The notes beneath the pieces are model-generated. The model was not told the DNA's origin, did not search any database, and saw only the letters and a list, made by a program, of their open reading frames with translations. From assembly GCF_002078015.1 (NCBI RefSeq), contig NZ_LWBP01000001.1:434001-498000 (forward strand): a DNA stretch of 64,000 nt, given 5' to 3'. The DNA comes from Niastella populi (GTDB taxonomy: Bacteria > Bacteroidota > Bacteroidia > Chitinophagales > Chitinophagaceae). Shown here piece after piece: positions 16,047-24,819 of this stretch; the stretch's first letter is position 1; every line of letters starts with the position of its first letter. Both the position numbers and the translations under genes were made by a program.

Positions 16047-18692
16047 TTATTGTTGTATTCCCTGCATTCCATTCTGCATACCTTCCGCATCGCCGCGCAT
16101 GTTCTTGCGTTTGAACAGGGCCACATCGAATTTTCCAAAACGGTAGCTGAAGTTTACGCGTACAAGCTGGGGGTCTCTTCTGCGCCAGTCGTCCTGTATA
16201 AAGCCCGTTGCTTCGGAGTGTACAAAATACTTACGGCTTCTGAAGATATCGCTCCAGTTCACCGATATGGTCGCTGTGTTCTTTTTTATCTGGAAGTCTT
16301 TACGCAAACCCATATCAACACCATAGAAGGGATTTACATAACCCTGGGTTGTTGATGTTGGCCCGCCGCCAAAACCGCCCCGGCCGCCGCGGCCACCGCC
16401 GCCATCACCATTATTGCTTGTGCTTACGGGTAAGGCGCTCTTTGCCTGGTAATCGCCACTAAGCTGAAAGCTCCAGCCTTTGTTGAATTTAAAACTGTGG
16501 TTCATTTTGGCCGTCCAGCTGGTGCGTTCATTTTCCAGGTTTTTCACCACATTGCTGCCGTTGATCTTTGAATAATAGATGTTGGCGCTTGTTGTTACAT
16601 CCCACCATTTGGTAAGCGTGTTACGGGAGATTAGCTCAAGACCGCCGGCGTAAGCTGTAGAGGCGTTTATATAGGTCGTTATCCATACCGAATCGGGCCT
16701 TGCTTCCACTTTACCCATGTACTGGTAGCGGGCAATGAGGTCTGTAGTATATTTCCCGAAAAGCGTTGCCAGGAATGTGTTGGTTTTTTTACCGTAAGTT
16801 TTCTGGTAAGAGAGCTCGAGCGAATGCGTGAACTCAGGCTTCAGCCCCGGGTTACCGGTTTGATAGTTAAGGATATCGGTATAATCGGTATTGGGCATTA
16901 ACTGGAAGAAGTTAGGCCGGTTAATGCGTCGGGTGTAGTTTAACTGCATGTCCTGTTTGTGCTCGAACTGCTTGCTCAAAAATACACTGGGGAACAGGCT
17001 GATGGGAAAATCGTTGGTGTAGGTATCTTTACCAATTTGTTTTCCTTCGTAACCACTGCTTTCGCCCCGTAAACCCAGCTGATAGCTGAATGTTTCTTTT
17101 ATCTTTTGCGAGTAAGTTACATAACCTGCATACACATGGTCGGTATATTCAAAATTATTACCAACCGGGGGAGTGCCGTTATTGAAGGTGTTATACTGAA
17201 AACTTTCGAATTTGCGTACCTGGGCGCGGAGGCCGGCTTCCCACTTGATTTTATCGTTAATGGGATTTATATAATCTGTTTGTGCTATCAGGAACCGGTT
17301 TTTTCCGCCGGCGTCAACTCTTTGAAGGATCTCAAAATTGTCAATGGGAACTGTCATGTCAAGATCATAGAACGAACGGTCGCGGATGTCGCTGTAGTTT
17401 GTGTTCCTGCTTTGGTTGAAGTTCAGGTCAGCGGTCCACTCTTTGCCAGCTTGCGCAAAAAGGTGTTTGAAACTTAACTGTGTACCATAGTTGCGGAAAT
17501 TGTTTTTACCGGTGGTATTACGATACTGGGCGTACGAGCCGCCAATTGAATCGTATACGAAGTTGGTACGGTTATCTGGTTTGAAGTCTCCATTCACGAT
17601 TGACTGCGAGATCGAAATAGTATTGCGGTTGTCGATGAAATAATCCAAACCGAACCGGCCGAATGCAAAAGCGCCATCGAACACGCTCTTGTTGTATTGT
17701 GTGGTATACAGGTCTTTGGTGTTTTTTCCGAAGGTGAACCTGTCGGTTTGTCCCCAGCCTTTTGATCTGCGCTGGTTGTACATGGCGTTGGCAAATACGT
17801 TGATCCTGCCCTGGCGAACGTTGATATCGCCGCCGCCGTTGAACTTACCGCGGGAATCGACACCGGCGCGTACACTGCCGTTATAACCGGTTTTGCGGTT
17901 CTTCTTTAATATGATATTCAGAATGCCCGACTGGCCCCCGCTGGCGTCGTATTTGGCTGAAGGGTTGGTGATAATTTCAACGCTCTGAATGGCATCGGCC
18001 GGGATCTGGTCCATAGAAAGGGTAGTGGGGCGGCCGTCTACAAACACCTGCGGCGCTGCGTTGCGCAGGGTTACGTTCCCGTCAATGTCGACGTTGATGG
18101 AAGGTACATTGCGCATGACGTCGATGGCTGTACCCCCGGCGGCCGTAATGGTTTTTTCCACGTTGAAGATCTTGCGGTCAACACCCATGGTGATGAGGGG
18201 TTTTGAACCGGTAACGGTTACATCCTGCAGCACGGTAGCGTCCTGTTCCATTTTTAAATTACCGAGGTCTTTATCAACCGCCGATAACATGGCCGACCTG
18301 TCGACCCCCGGGCCCATTTTTAAATCGAACGATACCTTTTGTTCAATGGGTTTATAACCGATGGCTGTAATGATCAGTTTGAACTGGCCGAAAACGGGCA
18401 GGCCTTCGAGGCTGAAATCGCCGTTACGGCCGGTTAGCATTCCGCCGATCACCACATCGGCCTTTTTTTTGGTGGCGGTATCGAATTTGTTCTGGAATAA
18501 TTGAACAGAAGCGGCATCCAGTCCTTTATTGGTTGCCTTGTCGACTATACGTCCGTAAAAATGGCCGATATTCATTTGCTGGCCGCCGCCCTGCCGGTTT
18601 CCGCCGCCCGGGGCGCCTCCTGCGCCGGGAAATTGGGCATGGGCAGTTTGGAAAAGGGCAAATAGAGCAAGGATCCATCCGGTAAGTTTCAT
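16047..18692 (-). CDS. TonB-dependent-receptor-like outer membrane beta-barrel protein
   Basis: This 881-aa protein begins with a signal peptide (MKLTGWILALFALFQTAHAQ) and a Gly/Gln-rich linker. A carboxypeptidase-regulatory-like repeat (GRIVDKATNKGLDAASVQLF, about 45-125) comes next, then a plug region (TVTGSKPLITMGVDRKIFNVEKT; QVFVDGRPTTLSMDQIP; VEIITNPSAKYDASGGQSGILNI) and an OMP beta-barrel domain to the C-terminus. The last barrel strands are RFGKFDVALFKRK-like and a Met/Gln-rich tail (GMQNGMQGIQQ) follows. The ligand is unknown; this barrel type is common in Chitinophagaceae. The last codons (GIQQ) include GGAATACA on the minus strand, joining the repeat array. Confidence 0.87.
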   Translation of the reverse strand: MKLTGWILALFALFQTAHAQFPGAGGAPGGGNRQGGGQQMNIGHFYGRIVDKATNKGLDAASVQLFQNKFDTATKKKADVVIGGMLTGRNGDFSLEGLPVFGQFKLIITAIGYKPIEQKVSFDLKMGPGVDRSAMLSAVDKDLGNLKMEQDATVLQDVTVTGSKPLITMGVDRKIFNVEKTITAAGGTAIDVMRNVPSINVDIDGNVTLRNAAPQVFVDGRPTTLSMDQIPADAIQSVEIITNPSAKYDASGGQSGILNIILKKNRKTGYNGSVRAGVDSRGKFNGGGDINVRQGRINVFANAMYNQRRSKGWGQTDRFTFGKNTKDLYTTQYNKSVFDGAFAFGRFGLDYFIDNRNTISISQSIVNGDFKPDNRTNFVYDSIGGSYAQYRNTTGKNNFRNYGTQLSFKHLFAQAGKEWTADLNFNQSRNTNYSDIRDRSFYDLDMTVPIDNFEILQRVDAGGKNRFLIAQTDYINPINDKIKWEAGLRAQVRKFESFQYNTFNNGTPPVGNNFEYTDHVYAGYVTYSQKIKETFSYQLGLRGESSGYEGKQIGKDTYTNDFPISLFPSVFLSKQFEHKQDMQLNYTRRINRPNFFQLMPNTDYTDILNYQTGNPGLKPEFTHSLELSYQKTYGKKTNTFLATLFGKYTTDLIARYQYMGKVEARPDSVWITTYINASTAYAGGLELISRNTLTKWWDVTTSANIYYSKINGSNVVKNLENERTSWTAKMNHSFKFNKGWSFQLSGDYQAKSALPVSTSNNGDGGGGRGGRGGFGGGPTSTTQGYVNPFYGVDMGLRKDFQIKKNTATISVNWSDIFRSRKYFVHSEATGFIQDDWRRRDPQLVRVNFSYRFGKFDVALFKRKNMRGDAEGMQNGMQGIQQ

Positions 18693-18920
18693 ATGTTAGG
18701 TGCTATGGTTGAGATCAATTTGACGCAAAAATGACGTAGAACTTGTGAAAAGGACATTTTTTGTGATGAACGGCGGACAGGATTCTTTTTACCGGTGCCC
18801 GGTTGCATTTTCCCGGGTTTTTAAGGGCAGGCCCCATTATTTTCGGCCTGTTTTTCCGGTGGTATCTGCTTCCGGCTGCCATTGTAAGTTCAAAATCAGG
18901 CTAATTGCGTTATTGCGATG

Positions 18921-19247
18921 TGTTAGCTGGCAGAAAACGAGGAAAATCTGTTAGCGCGGTATCCGCGCTGACAGAAAATGAGCGAAATCTGTTAGCGCGG
19001 TGTTCGCGCTGACAGAAAATGGGCGAAATCTGTTAGCGCGGTGTTTGCGCTGACAGAAAATGAACGAAATCTGTTAGCGCGGTGTTCGCGCTGACAGAAA
19101 ATGTACCCGCGCTGACAGAAAATGGGCAAAATCTGTTAGCGCATTGTCTGCGCTGACAGAAAATGGATGAAATCCGATAGAATGGTACCGGCGCTGACAG
19201 AAAATGAAGGGGAGCTGACAGCCTGGTGACGACGCTAACGGAAAATG
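18921..19247. repeat. 41-bp-period tandem hairpin array
   Basis: The core GCGCTGACAGAAAATG occurs exactly at 18965, 19006, 19047, 19088, 19109, 19150 and 19191. Degenerate copies start at 18924, 19212 and 19232. Steps are 41, 41, 41, 41, 21, 41, 41, with a half-step copy (19212) before the last. CTGTTAGCGC (18948, 18989, 19030, 19071, 19133) pairs with GCGCTGACAG in each unit, giving hairpins with a 7-nt loop. The array lies in the 610-bp gap upstream of the barrel gene and after the DUF445 gene. The rest of the gap shows no gene. Confidence 0.9.
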
Positions 19248-19304
19248 AATAAATTCCGCCTGCCCCGGATCGGCGCCAACAACAATCAGTGTTTGTTTTA
19301 CAAT

Positions 19305-19913
19305 TTATTTCAATATGTAAACGATTCCAACCTGTACCAAACCAATCAGGAAACCCAGTAAACCAAAAAAGAAACCCGCCTGGCGTAATTCCTTCTTCAA
19401 TCCCTCATATATGGCCGTTTCGAGTTTATCGGTAGAAAGCGCGGCTATTTTTGCGGCCACCATCTTTTCAAGGTCGAGGTCCTGCTGCAGGTTTTTGACA
19501 TACTCCTTCATAATAACCGGGAAAATTGTTTCCAGCTCATTCATGAAGATCGTCTTCAGCGTGCCGATGGTCTTTTCTCCGATTAGCATACCGATCATGG
19601 GGAAGGCTTCCTTCAGTTTATTGCGCAGGAAATCATCGATATGCAGTTCTGCCACCGGCATGATCTTTTTTACGCTTTCTTCGCTGGTGATCTTTGCTTC
19701 GATTTCAGAAAATGATACCAGCTCGCTGGTAACCAGTGCGCCGATCCGTTGGGCGAACTGCGGTTGTCTGGCAGGAAAAATACCCTGGATGGTAATGCCA
19801 AAAACACGTACCGGTGTTCGTGGCCGGAACAGCATTTTCACGGCCAACCGGTTGGTTATGTAACCGGTAAACGCAGATGTAACAGGTATAATGATCACTA
19901 ACCACCAGTTCAT
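19305..19913 (-). CDS. DUF445 family membrane protein
   Basis: This 202-aa protein has the DUF445 signature: an N-terminal membrane segment (MNWWLVIIIPVTSAFTGYITN), then NRLAVKMLFRP and GIFPARQPQFAQRIG. A charged helical middle follows, and a hydrophobic C-terminal segment (AGFFFGLLGFLIGLVQVGIVYI). The start at 19913 is preferred because AAGGA lies just before it; an upstream ATG at 19943 would add ten residues. The family is linked to membrane or envelope function but is not characterised here. Confidence 0.82.
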   Translation of the reverse strand: MNWWLVIIIPVTSAFTGYITNRLAVKMLFRPRTPVRVFGITIQGIFPARQPQFAQRIGALVTSELVSFSEIEAKITSEESVKKIMPVAELHIDDFLRNKLKEAFPMIGMLIGEKTIGTLKTIFMNELETIFPVIMKEYVKNLQQDLDLEKMVAAKIAALSTDKLETAIYEGLKKELRQAGFFFGLLGFLIGLVQVGIVYILK

Positions 19914-20000
19914 AGAATCCTTTTTTAAGGTAAAGCCTTGCATTTTTCCCGGGGAAATAATACTTTACAAAATGCCGGGCGGGGGATTTGATAAATAAAA

Positions 20001-20026
20001 AGCCCCCCGACGTATCTGTCGGGGGG
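20001..20026 (-). terminator. Intrinsic terminator after tRNA-His
   Basis: CCCCCCGAC (20003-20011) pairs with GTCGGGGGG (20018-20026) around a 6-nt loop. On the minus strand it is followed by CTTTTTATTTATC. It terminates the tRNA transcript. Confidence 0.85.
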
Positions 20027-20037
20027 AGTTATCTGAG

Positions 20038-20112
20038 GGAGGATGAAGGGTCTCGAACCCTCGACCTCTAGAACCACAATCTAGCGCTCTAACCAACTGA
20101 GCTACAACCTCC
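20038..20112 (-). tRNA. tRNA-His (anticodon GTG)
   Basis: The minus strand reads G-1 GAGGTTG, the D arm GCTC-AGTTGGTTA-GAGC, the anticodon arm CTAGA-TTGTGGT-TCTAG, the T arm GAGGG-TTCGAGA-CCCTT and the acceptor CATCCTC. The anticodon is GTG, i.e. His. The extra G-1 pairs with C73, as expected for His. The acceptor stem has one T-T mismatch (position 5-68). CCA is not encoded. A -7-like TACATTTG lies just upstream (minus, 20125-20132). Confidence 0.95.
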
Positions 20113-20124
20113 GTATTGAGGCTG

Positions 20125-20155
20125 CAAATGTAGGAAAAAAATTGTTTCACTAAAA
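20125..20155 (-). promoter_or_regulatory. Promoter of tRNA-His (Bacteroidetes -7 box)
   Basis: TACATTTG on the minus strand (plus 20125-20132) matches TAnnTTTG exactly, about 13 bp before the tRNA 5' end. A TTTAG element on the minus strand (plus 20150-20154) lies about 18 bp upstream as a partial -33 box. Confidence 0.6.
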
Positions 20156-20230
20156 AAACTTTCTAAAAACCTTTCATCAAAATGGCTTGTTAATTATAAC
20201 ATTAGTGCAACAACCCATAATTTTTATCGT

Positions 20231-20238
20231 TATTTTTG
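20231..20238 (+). promoter_or_regulatory. Predicted -7 box of the S41 protease gene
   Basis: TATTTTTG matches TAnnTTTG exactly. The expected transcription start is near 20244, so the protein start at 20265 leaves a leader of about 20 nt; a start at 20244 would be leaderless. No good -33 box is seen. Confidence 0.4.
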
Positions 20239-20264
20239 AATTGATGCCAAAAGTTTTAAAATAT

Positions 20265-22424
20265 ATGCTACAACGAAAAAATTTACCCATAGTCCTGCTG
20301 TTGTTCGTCGCCGGTTTAATTGTGGCGTTCCGTTCGCTGGGGTTTGGTTTGGGTAATGGTAATCCTCCTACGAAATATGAAAAAATACTTCATAACGTGG
20401 GGGAAATGCTTGCTGAGATCCATTACAGTCCTAAGAAGATCGACGATAACTTTTCAAAAGAGATCTTCAGGAAATTCCTGGGCGAAAAGATCGACGATCA
20501 AAAGAACATTCTCCTGTTGTCGGACATTCAACAACTTAAAAAGTTTGAAACAAAGATAGACGATGAGATCCTCGGCGGAGCGGTACAATTCGTACCTGCC
20601 GTTTCAGAGATCTATAAAAAGCGTTTACCTGAAACCGAGGCAATCTATAAAGAACTGTTGTCGAAACCTTTCGATTTTACGAAGGATGAGTCAGCCAATT
20701 TCAATAGCGAAAAGCTGGAGTATCCAAAATCTGAAGCAGACAGAAAAGAGGCCTGGCGCAAACGGTTGAAATACCTTACGCTCGAGCGCTTTTACGACCT
20801 GATGGAAGATCGTGAAAAGAATAAAGGCAAAGAGAACTTTGTAGTAAAAACCGATGAACAACTGGAACAGGAAGCCCGCGACCGGGTTTTGAAAATAATG
20901 AACCGCACCTACGATCGCCTGAAACTCAAAGTGAGCGACGACGACCGGTTCAACGAGTTCGTAAAGACCATCACCGAGTCAATGGACCCGCATACGACGT
21001 TTATGCCGCCGGTTGACAAACGCTATTTCGATGAAGAGATGAGCGGCCGTTTCTATGGTATTGGCGCCTCGCTTCGTGAAGAAGATGGTAATATCAAGAT
21101 CGGTTCTGTACTGGCCGGCAGCCCTGCTTTGAAAAGCGGCGAAATTGGTGTTGGCGATGCCATCATCAAAGTTGGCCAGGGTGCAGCTGAACCTGTTGAC
21201 CTTACCGGTTATACCGTTCAGGATGCCGTGAAACTGATCCGTGGTAAAAAAGGCACTGAGGTTCGCCTTACATTAAGAAAAACGGATGGTTCGGTAAAAA
21301 CCATAACCCTGATCCGTGATGAAATAATCCAGGATGAAACCTTTGCCCGCAGTGCTGTGATCAACACACCCAAAGGCAAACTTGGTTTTATTTACCTGCC
21401 CGAGTTCTACGCCGATTTCGATAACCCGAAAGGCGCCCGTTGCTCGGAAGACGTTCGCAAAGAAATCATCAAATTAAAAGAGCAGAAAGTAGACGGCATC
21501 ATTATGGACCTGCGCAATAACGGCGGCGGTTCATTATACGATGTGGTGCAAATGGTTGGTTTGTTCATCGAAGGCGGCCCCATTGTACAGGTTAAAGACC
21601 GCGAAGGCAAACCACAGGTTTACTACGATCGCGATAAATCGGTTTTATACGATGGTCCGCTGGCTGTAATGGTAAATGAATTCAGCGCTTCAGCTTCTGA
21701 GATCTTTGCCGCCGCCATCCAGGATTACGACCGTGGCGTTATCATCGGCAGCACCTCTACCTATGGTAAGGGTACCGTTCAACGTAATATCGGTCTCGAT
21801 AAAACAATGGGTTTCCTCGATCCTAACAGCGAGCTGGGAACCATCAAGCTCACCCTGCAGAAATTCTATCGCATCAATGGCGGTTCTACCCAATTACGTG
21901 GTGTATCGGCCGATGTGAACATTCCCGATATTTTCGAGTATACCAAGATCAGAGAGAAAGATAATCCCGATGCACTGGCCTGGGACGAAATTCAAAAAGC
22001 CGATTACAACCGCTGGAAATTCGGTCTCGATCTGAACCCCATCAGAAAAGCCAGCGCAGAACGTATTAAAAATAATGCGCTGTTCACCACCATTCACAAC
22101 AATGCAGAATGGCTGGCCAAACAAAGCGATAAAATGTTTTCGCTGAGCCTGAAAAAATACCAGGAAGAGCAGAAAAAGAACAAGGCTATCGCCAAACAAA
22201 TTGAATCACAGAATAAGCTGCCGCATGAAACGAATGTGGAGCCTTTGGCAGATGACATGAAGCGTATTGAAGGCGCAGGCGATGCTGCTAAACTGGAACG
22301 TTACAAAAACTGGTTGAAGATCTTACGCAACGACCCGTACCTCGATGAGGCAACCAATGTGTTGAACGACATGGTTACCCAAACCAACCTGGTATATGCC
22401 AATGTAAATAAGAAACAACCGTAA
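20265..22424 (+). CDS. prc: Carboxy-terminal processing peptidase, S41/Prc (tail-specific protease)
   Basis: This 719-aa protein starts with a signal or membrane segment (LPIVLLLFVAGLIVAF). It has a long helical N-terminal region, a PDZ domain (RFYGIGASLREEDGNIKIGSVLAGSPALKSG, about residues 262-350) and the S41 catalytic domain: MDLRNNGGGSLYDV, EFSASASEIFAAAIQDYDRG (Ser) and YGKGTVQ (K502, general base). It processes C-terminal tails of periplasmic proteins and is anchored to or exported across the inner membrane. ATG codons at 20244 and 20265 are in frame; 20265 is chosen from the predicted transcription start. A terminator follows at 22449. Confidence 0.9.
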   Translation: MLQRKNLPIVLLLFVAGLIVAFRSLGFGLGNGNPPTKYEKILHNVGEMLAEIHYSPKKIDDNFSKEIFRKFLGEKIDDQKNILLLSDIQQLKKFETKIDDEILGGAVQFVPAVSEIYKKRLPETEAIYKELLSKPFDFTKDESANFNSEKLEYPKSEADRKEAWRKRLKYLTLERFYDLMEDREKNKGKENFVVKTDEQLEQEARDRVLKIMNRTYDRLKLKVSDDDRFNEFVKTITESMDPHTTFMPPVDKRYFDEEMSGRFYGIGASLREEDGNIKIGSVLAGSPALKSGEIGVGDAIIKVGQGAAEPVDLTGYTVQDAVKLIRGKKGTEVRLTLRKTDGSVKTITLIRDEIIQDETFARSAVINTPKGKLGFIYLPEFYADFDNPKGARCSEDVRKEIIKLKEQKVDGIIMDLRNNGGGSLYDVVQMVGLFIEGGPIVQVKDREGKPQVYYDRDKSVLYDGPLAVMVNEFSASASEIFAAAIQDYDRGVIIGSTSTYGKGTVQRNIGLDKTMGFLDPNSELGTIKLTLQKFYRINGGSTQLRGVSADVNIPDIFEYTKIREKDNPDALAWDEIQKADYNRWKFGLDLNPIRKASAERIKNNALFTTIHNNAEWLAKQSDKMFSLSLKKYQEEQKKNKAIAKQIESQNKLPHETNVEPLADDMKRIEGAGDAAKLERYKNWLKILRNDPYLDEATNVLNDMVTQTNLVYANVNKKQP

Positions 22425-22448
22425 TAATAATCGATCTTATTAATAATA

Positions 22449-22485
22449 GGGTGGGTCGCCTTTCAATGGCGGCTCACCCTTTTTC
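22449..22485 (+). terminator. Intrinsic terminator after prc
   Basis: GGTGGGTCGCC (22450-22460) pairs with GGCGGCTCACC (22468-22478), with two G-T wobbles and a short loop, followed by TTTTT. The right arm also matches a perfect inverted copy at 22528-22538. Confidence 0.8.
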
Positions 22486-22615
22486 GTTTGGATAGTCACC
22501 TTTTATGGATGGAGCGCCGCCAATGAAGGTGAGCCGCCCGGAGAAAGCAACCTGCCTTTTTTTCAGCAAACCCATTTCTTTCCTTTGATCGCTGGCATAA
22601 CAGGGATTTTCCGCT

Positions 22616-22623
22616 TATTTTTG
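22616..22623 (+). promoter_or_regulatory. Predicted -7 box of kdsC
   Basis: TATTTTTG matches TAnnTTTG exactly, 11 bp before the ATG at 22634. The expected leader is only about 5 nt. A weak -33-like CTGG lies 20 bp upstream. Confidence 0.35.
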
Positions 22624-22633
22624 CACTCACTCA

Positions 22634-23161
22634 ATGAGCATGAATATTTTAGATCAATTAAAGCAGATCACTACCTTCGTCTTTGATGTAGACGGCGTAC
22701 TGACTGATGGTACGCTGTTTGTTTTTGATGACGGGCAGTTTGTTCGCCGCATGAACATAAAAGACGGGTTCGCCCTTCAACTGGCGGTTAAAAAAGGCTA
22801 CCGGGTAATTATTATTTCGGGCGGTGCCAGCGATGCCGTTACCCAGCGCCTGAACCGGTTGGGCATAAACGATGTTTTTATGCAGGTGACCGATAAAAAA
22901 GGGAAACTGGCCGAATATGTAAAACAGCATAACTTAAAATGGAACGAAGTGCTGTTCATGGGTGACGATATTCCCGATTACGAGGTAATGAAACAGGTTG
23001 GGTTGGCCTGTGCGCCGGCAGATGCGGCCACTGAAATAAAACAGATCGCAAACTATATTTCGTTATTGCCGGGCGGACAAGGTTGCGCCCGTGAGGTGAT
23101 CGAAAAAGTGCTGAAGTTGAATGATCATTGGGAGCTGCATACCGATGTGGCAAGCAAGTAG
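22634..23161 (+). CDS. kdsC: 3-deoxy-D-manno-octulosonate 8-phosphate phosphatase (KdsC)
   Basis: This 175-aa protein belongs to the HAD superfamily, class III. FVFDVDGVLTDG (about 14-25) holds the nucleophile and acid/base Asp. IISGG (motif II) and LFMGDDIPD (motif IV) complete the active site. The length and the PDYEVMKQVGLACAPADA segment fit KdsC, which dephosphorylates KDO-8-P in lipopolysaccharide biosynthesis. It is followed by a UbiA-type gene and maf; the same trio is seen in related genomes. Both ATG at 22634 and 22640 are possible. Confidence 0.85.
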   Translation: MSMNILDQLKQITTFVFDVDGVLTDGTLFVFDDGQFVRRMNIKDGFALQLAVKKGYRVIIISGGASDAVTQRLNRLGINDVFMQVTDKKGKLAEYVKQHNLKWNEVLFMGDDIPDYEVMKQVGLACAPADAATEIKQIANYISLLPGGQGCAREVIEKVLKLNDHWELHTDVASK

Positions 23162-23164
23162 TAA

Positions 23165-23280
23165 ATTTTGATTTCTGATTTTGAGATTTAGAGATTTGTA
23201 ATTGCAGAATGCCGTTGTGGATGTAGTAAACCTCAAAATTAAGAAATCCCGAAATCCAACAATCCTAAATCAGAAATTGT
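23165..23280. repeat. Intergenic inverted word array (GATTTCTGATTTTGAG type)
   Basis: GATTTCTGATTTTGAGATTT (about 23169-23188) faces inverted words: CCTCAAAATT, GAAATCCCGAAATCC, and CCTAAATCAGAAATT just before the next start. The words are the same family as at 222-316, over 22 kb away. Confidence 0.7.
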
Positions 23281-23284
23281 ATTT

Positions 23285-24229
23285 ATGAAGCTACTGGCAG
23301 CATTCATACGCCTTATACGTTCAGTGAACCTGTTGTTCATTGCAATTACCCAATTGCTGTTCCAGTATTGCATTGTAGAACCCATTCTGCAAAAAGTACA
23401 GGCGCCGCCTGTATTGACCACGCCCATTTTTATTACACTGATCGCTGCCTCTGTATTGATAGCAGCTGCGGGTTATATTATCAACGACTATTTTGACCTC
23501 AACATCGACCTGGTGAACAAACCCAATAAGCTGGTGGTTGAAAAGATCATCAAACGCCGCTGGGCCATTATCTGGCACCTGATGTTGTCGGGGATAGGGG
23601 TTGCCCTCAGCGCCTATGTTGCGTGGAAAACGCGGGTGTGGTGGCTGATACCGGCCAATATAGGTTGTGTGGCCGCGTTGTGGTTGTACAGTACCAACTT
23701 CAAAAAGAAATTACTGAGCGGTAATGTGATCATTTCGTTGCTTACCGCATGGGTAATACTGGTTATCGGGTTTATTACTCATTATGTGGTTATCAAAAGA
23801 CCCGACCTGTATGCGCAAGTAGAAGCGTCGAAACTCCTGCGCCGTACGTTTTTATACGCCGGCTTTGCATTTATCATTTCCCTGATAAGAGAAGTGGTTA
23901 AGGATATGGAAGATATCAATGGCGATGCCCGTTACGGTTGCCGCACCATGCCAATTGTATGGGGTATAAACGCTGCAAAAATATTTACCGCCACCTGGCT
24001 TATCGTACTGCTTACTGCAGTGGCCATAATGATGGCCTATATTTTACCCTTCGAATGGTGGTGGGCCGCTGCATACAGCGGTTTGCTGATCATTATTCCC
24101 TTGCTGATCCTGCTGCGAAAACTTATTAAGGCCATAACACCGGCCGATTTTCATACCGTAAGCACCTGGTTGAAACTAATCATGCTCAGCGGTATTTTAT
24201 CGATGCTATTCTTTAAAATGTACTCATGA
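23285..24229 (+). CDS. UbiA family prenyltransferase (geranylgeranylglycerol-phosphate-transferase-like)
   Basis: This 314-aa membrane protein has about nine membrane segments. The first Asp-rich motif NDYFDLNIDLVNKPNKLV lies at about 61-78 and the second, DMEDINGDARYGCRTMP, near 205-220; both are the prenyl-diphosphate-Mg sites of UbiA enzymes. It transfers a polyprenyl group to an acceptor; the exact product cannot be read. It shares a stop/start overlap (ATGA) with maf downstream. Confidence 0.85.
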   Translation: MKLLAAFIRLIRSVNLLFIAITQLLFQYCIVEPILQKVQAPPVLTTPIFITLIAASVLIAAAGYIINDYFDLNIDLVNKPNKLVVEKIIKRRWAIIWHLMLSGIGVALSAYVAWKTRVWWLIPANIGCVAALWLYSTNFKKKLLSGNVIISLLTAWVILVIGFITHYVVIKRPDLYAQVEASKLLRRTFLYAGFAFIISLIREVVKDMEDINGDARYGCRTMPIVWGINAAKIFTATWLIVLLTAVAIMMAYILPFEWWWAAAYSGLLIIIPLLILLRKLIKAITPADFHTVSTWLKLIMLSGILSMLFFKMYS

Positions 24230-24819
24230 ACACAAAGGGCTTCCGTATAATACTGGCTTCTCAATCGCCACGCCGTAAACAATTACTTGAATGGGCAGAA
24301 ATTCCTTTTGAAGTGATGGTGCAGTCTACCCCTGAAACTTACCCGCCCGATATGGCGGTGCCCGAAGTGCCGGTTCATATAGCCCGCGAAAAAGCGTTTG
24401 CCGTAAAACAAAAGAACGAATCGCTGCACCATGCCGGCAATATCATTATTGCCGCCGATACCGTGGTGGTGCTGGGTAATGACATCATTGGCAAACCGAA
24501 AGACAGGGAAGAAGCGCTGGATATTCTTGGCCGCCTGTCGGGCAACAAACACCAGGTAATAACGGGAGTGGTATTGCTGAAAGGAGATCGGGAGATAGCC
24601 TTTGCCGATATTACCGAAGTGTGGTTTCACCCACTTACCAGCGAACAGATCGCTTTTTATGTAGACAAATACAAACCGTACGACAAGGCCGGCGCCTATG
24701 CCATACAGGAATGGATTGGGGTGATAGGCATTAAATCAATTCAGGGAGATTTTTATAATGTAATGGGGCTGCCCGTTAGCAGGGTAGTTGAACAATTAGC
24801 TAATTTGCTGATTAGCTAA
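24226..24819 (+). CDS. maf: Maf family nucleotide pyrophosphatase
   Basis: This 197-aa protein starts with IILASQSPRRKQLLEWAEIPFEV, the Maf signature. It contains ADTVVVLGNDIIGKPKDREEA and AGAYAIQEWIGVIGIKSIQGDFYNVMGLPVSR, typical of the dTTP/UTP-pyrophosphatase (YhdE) type. It hydrolyses non-canonical or excess nucleotides to the monophosphate. The gene begins inside the end of the UbiA gene, so the two are translationally coupled. The last codons (LANLLIS) are encoded by word repeats of the array that follows. Confidence 0.92.
   Translation: MNTKGFRIILASQSPRRKQLLEWAEIPFEVMVQSTPETYPPDMAVPEVPVHIAREKAFAVKQKNESLHHAGNIIIAADTVVVLGNDIIGKPKDREEALDILGRLSGNKHQVITGVVLLKGDREIAFADITEVWFHPLTSEQIAFYVDKYKPYDKAGAYAIQEWIGVIGIKSIQGDFYNVMGLPVSRVVEQLANLLIS

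Noticed and set aside
18921-19247. Repeat array considered as a CRISPR array
   Set aside because: The DNA between cores is also repeated, the repeats form a 41-bp grid with a half-step, and no cas genes are in the window.
19965-20150. Short minus-strand ORF over the tRNA
   Set aside because: Most of it is the tRNA-His gene read as protein; the tRNA structure is clear.
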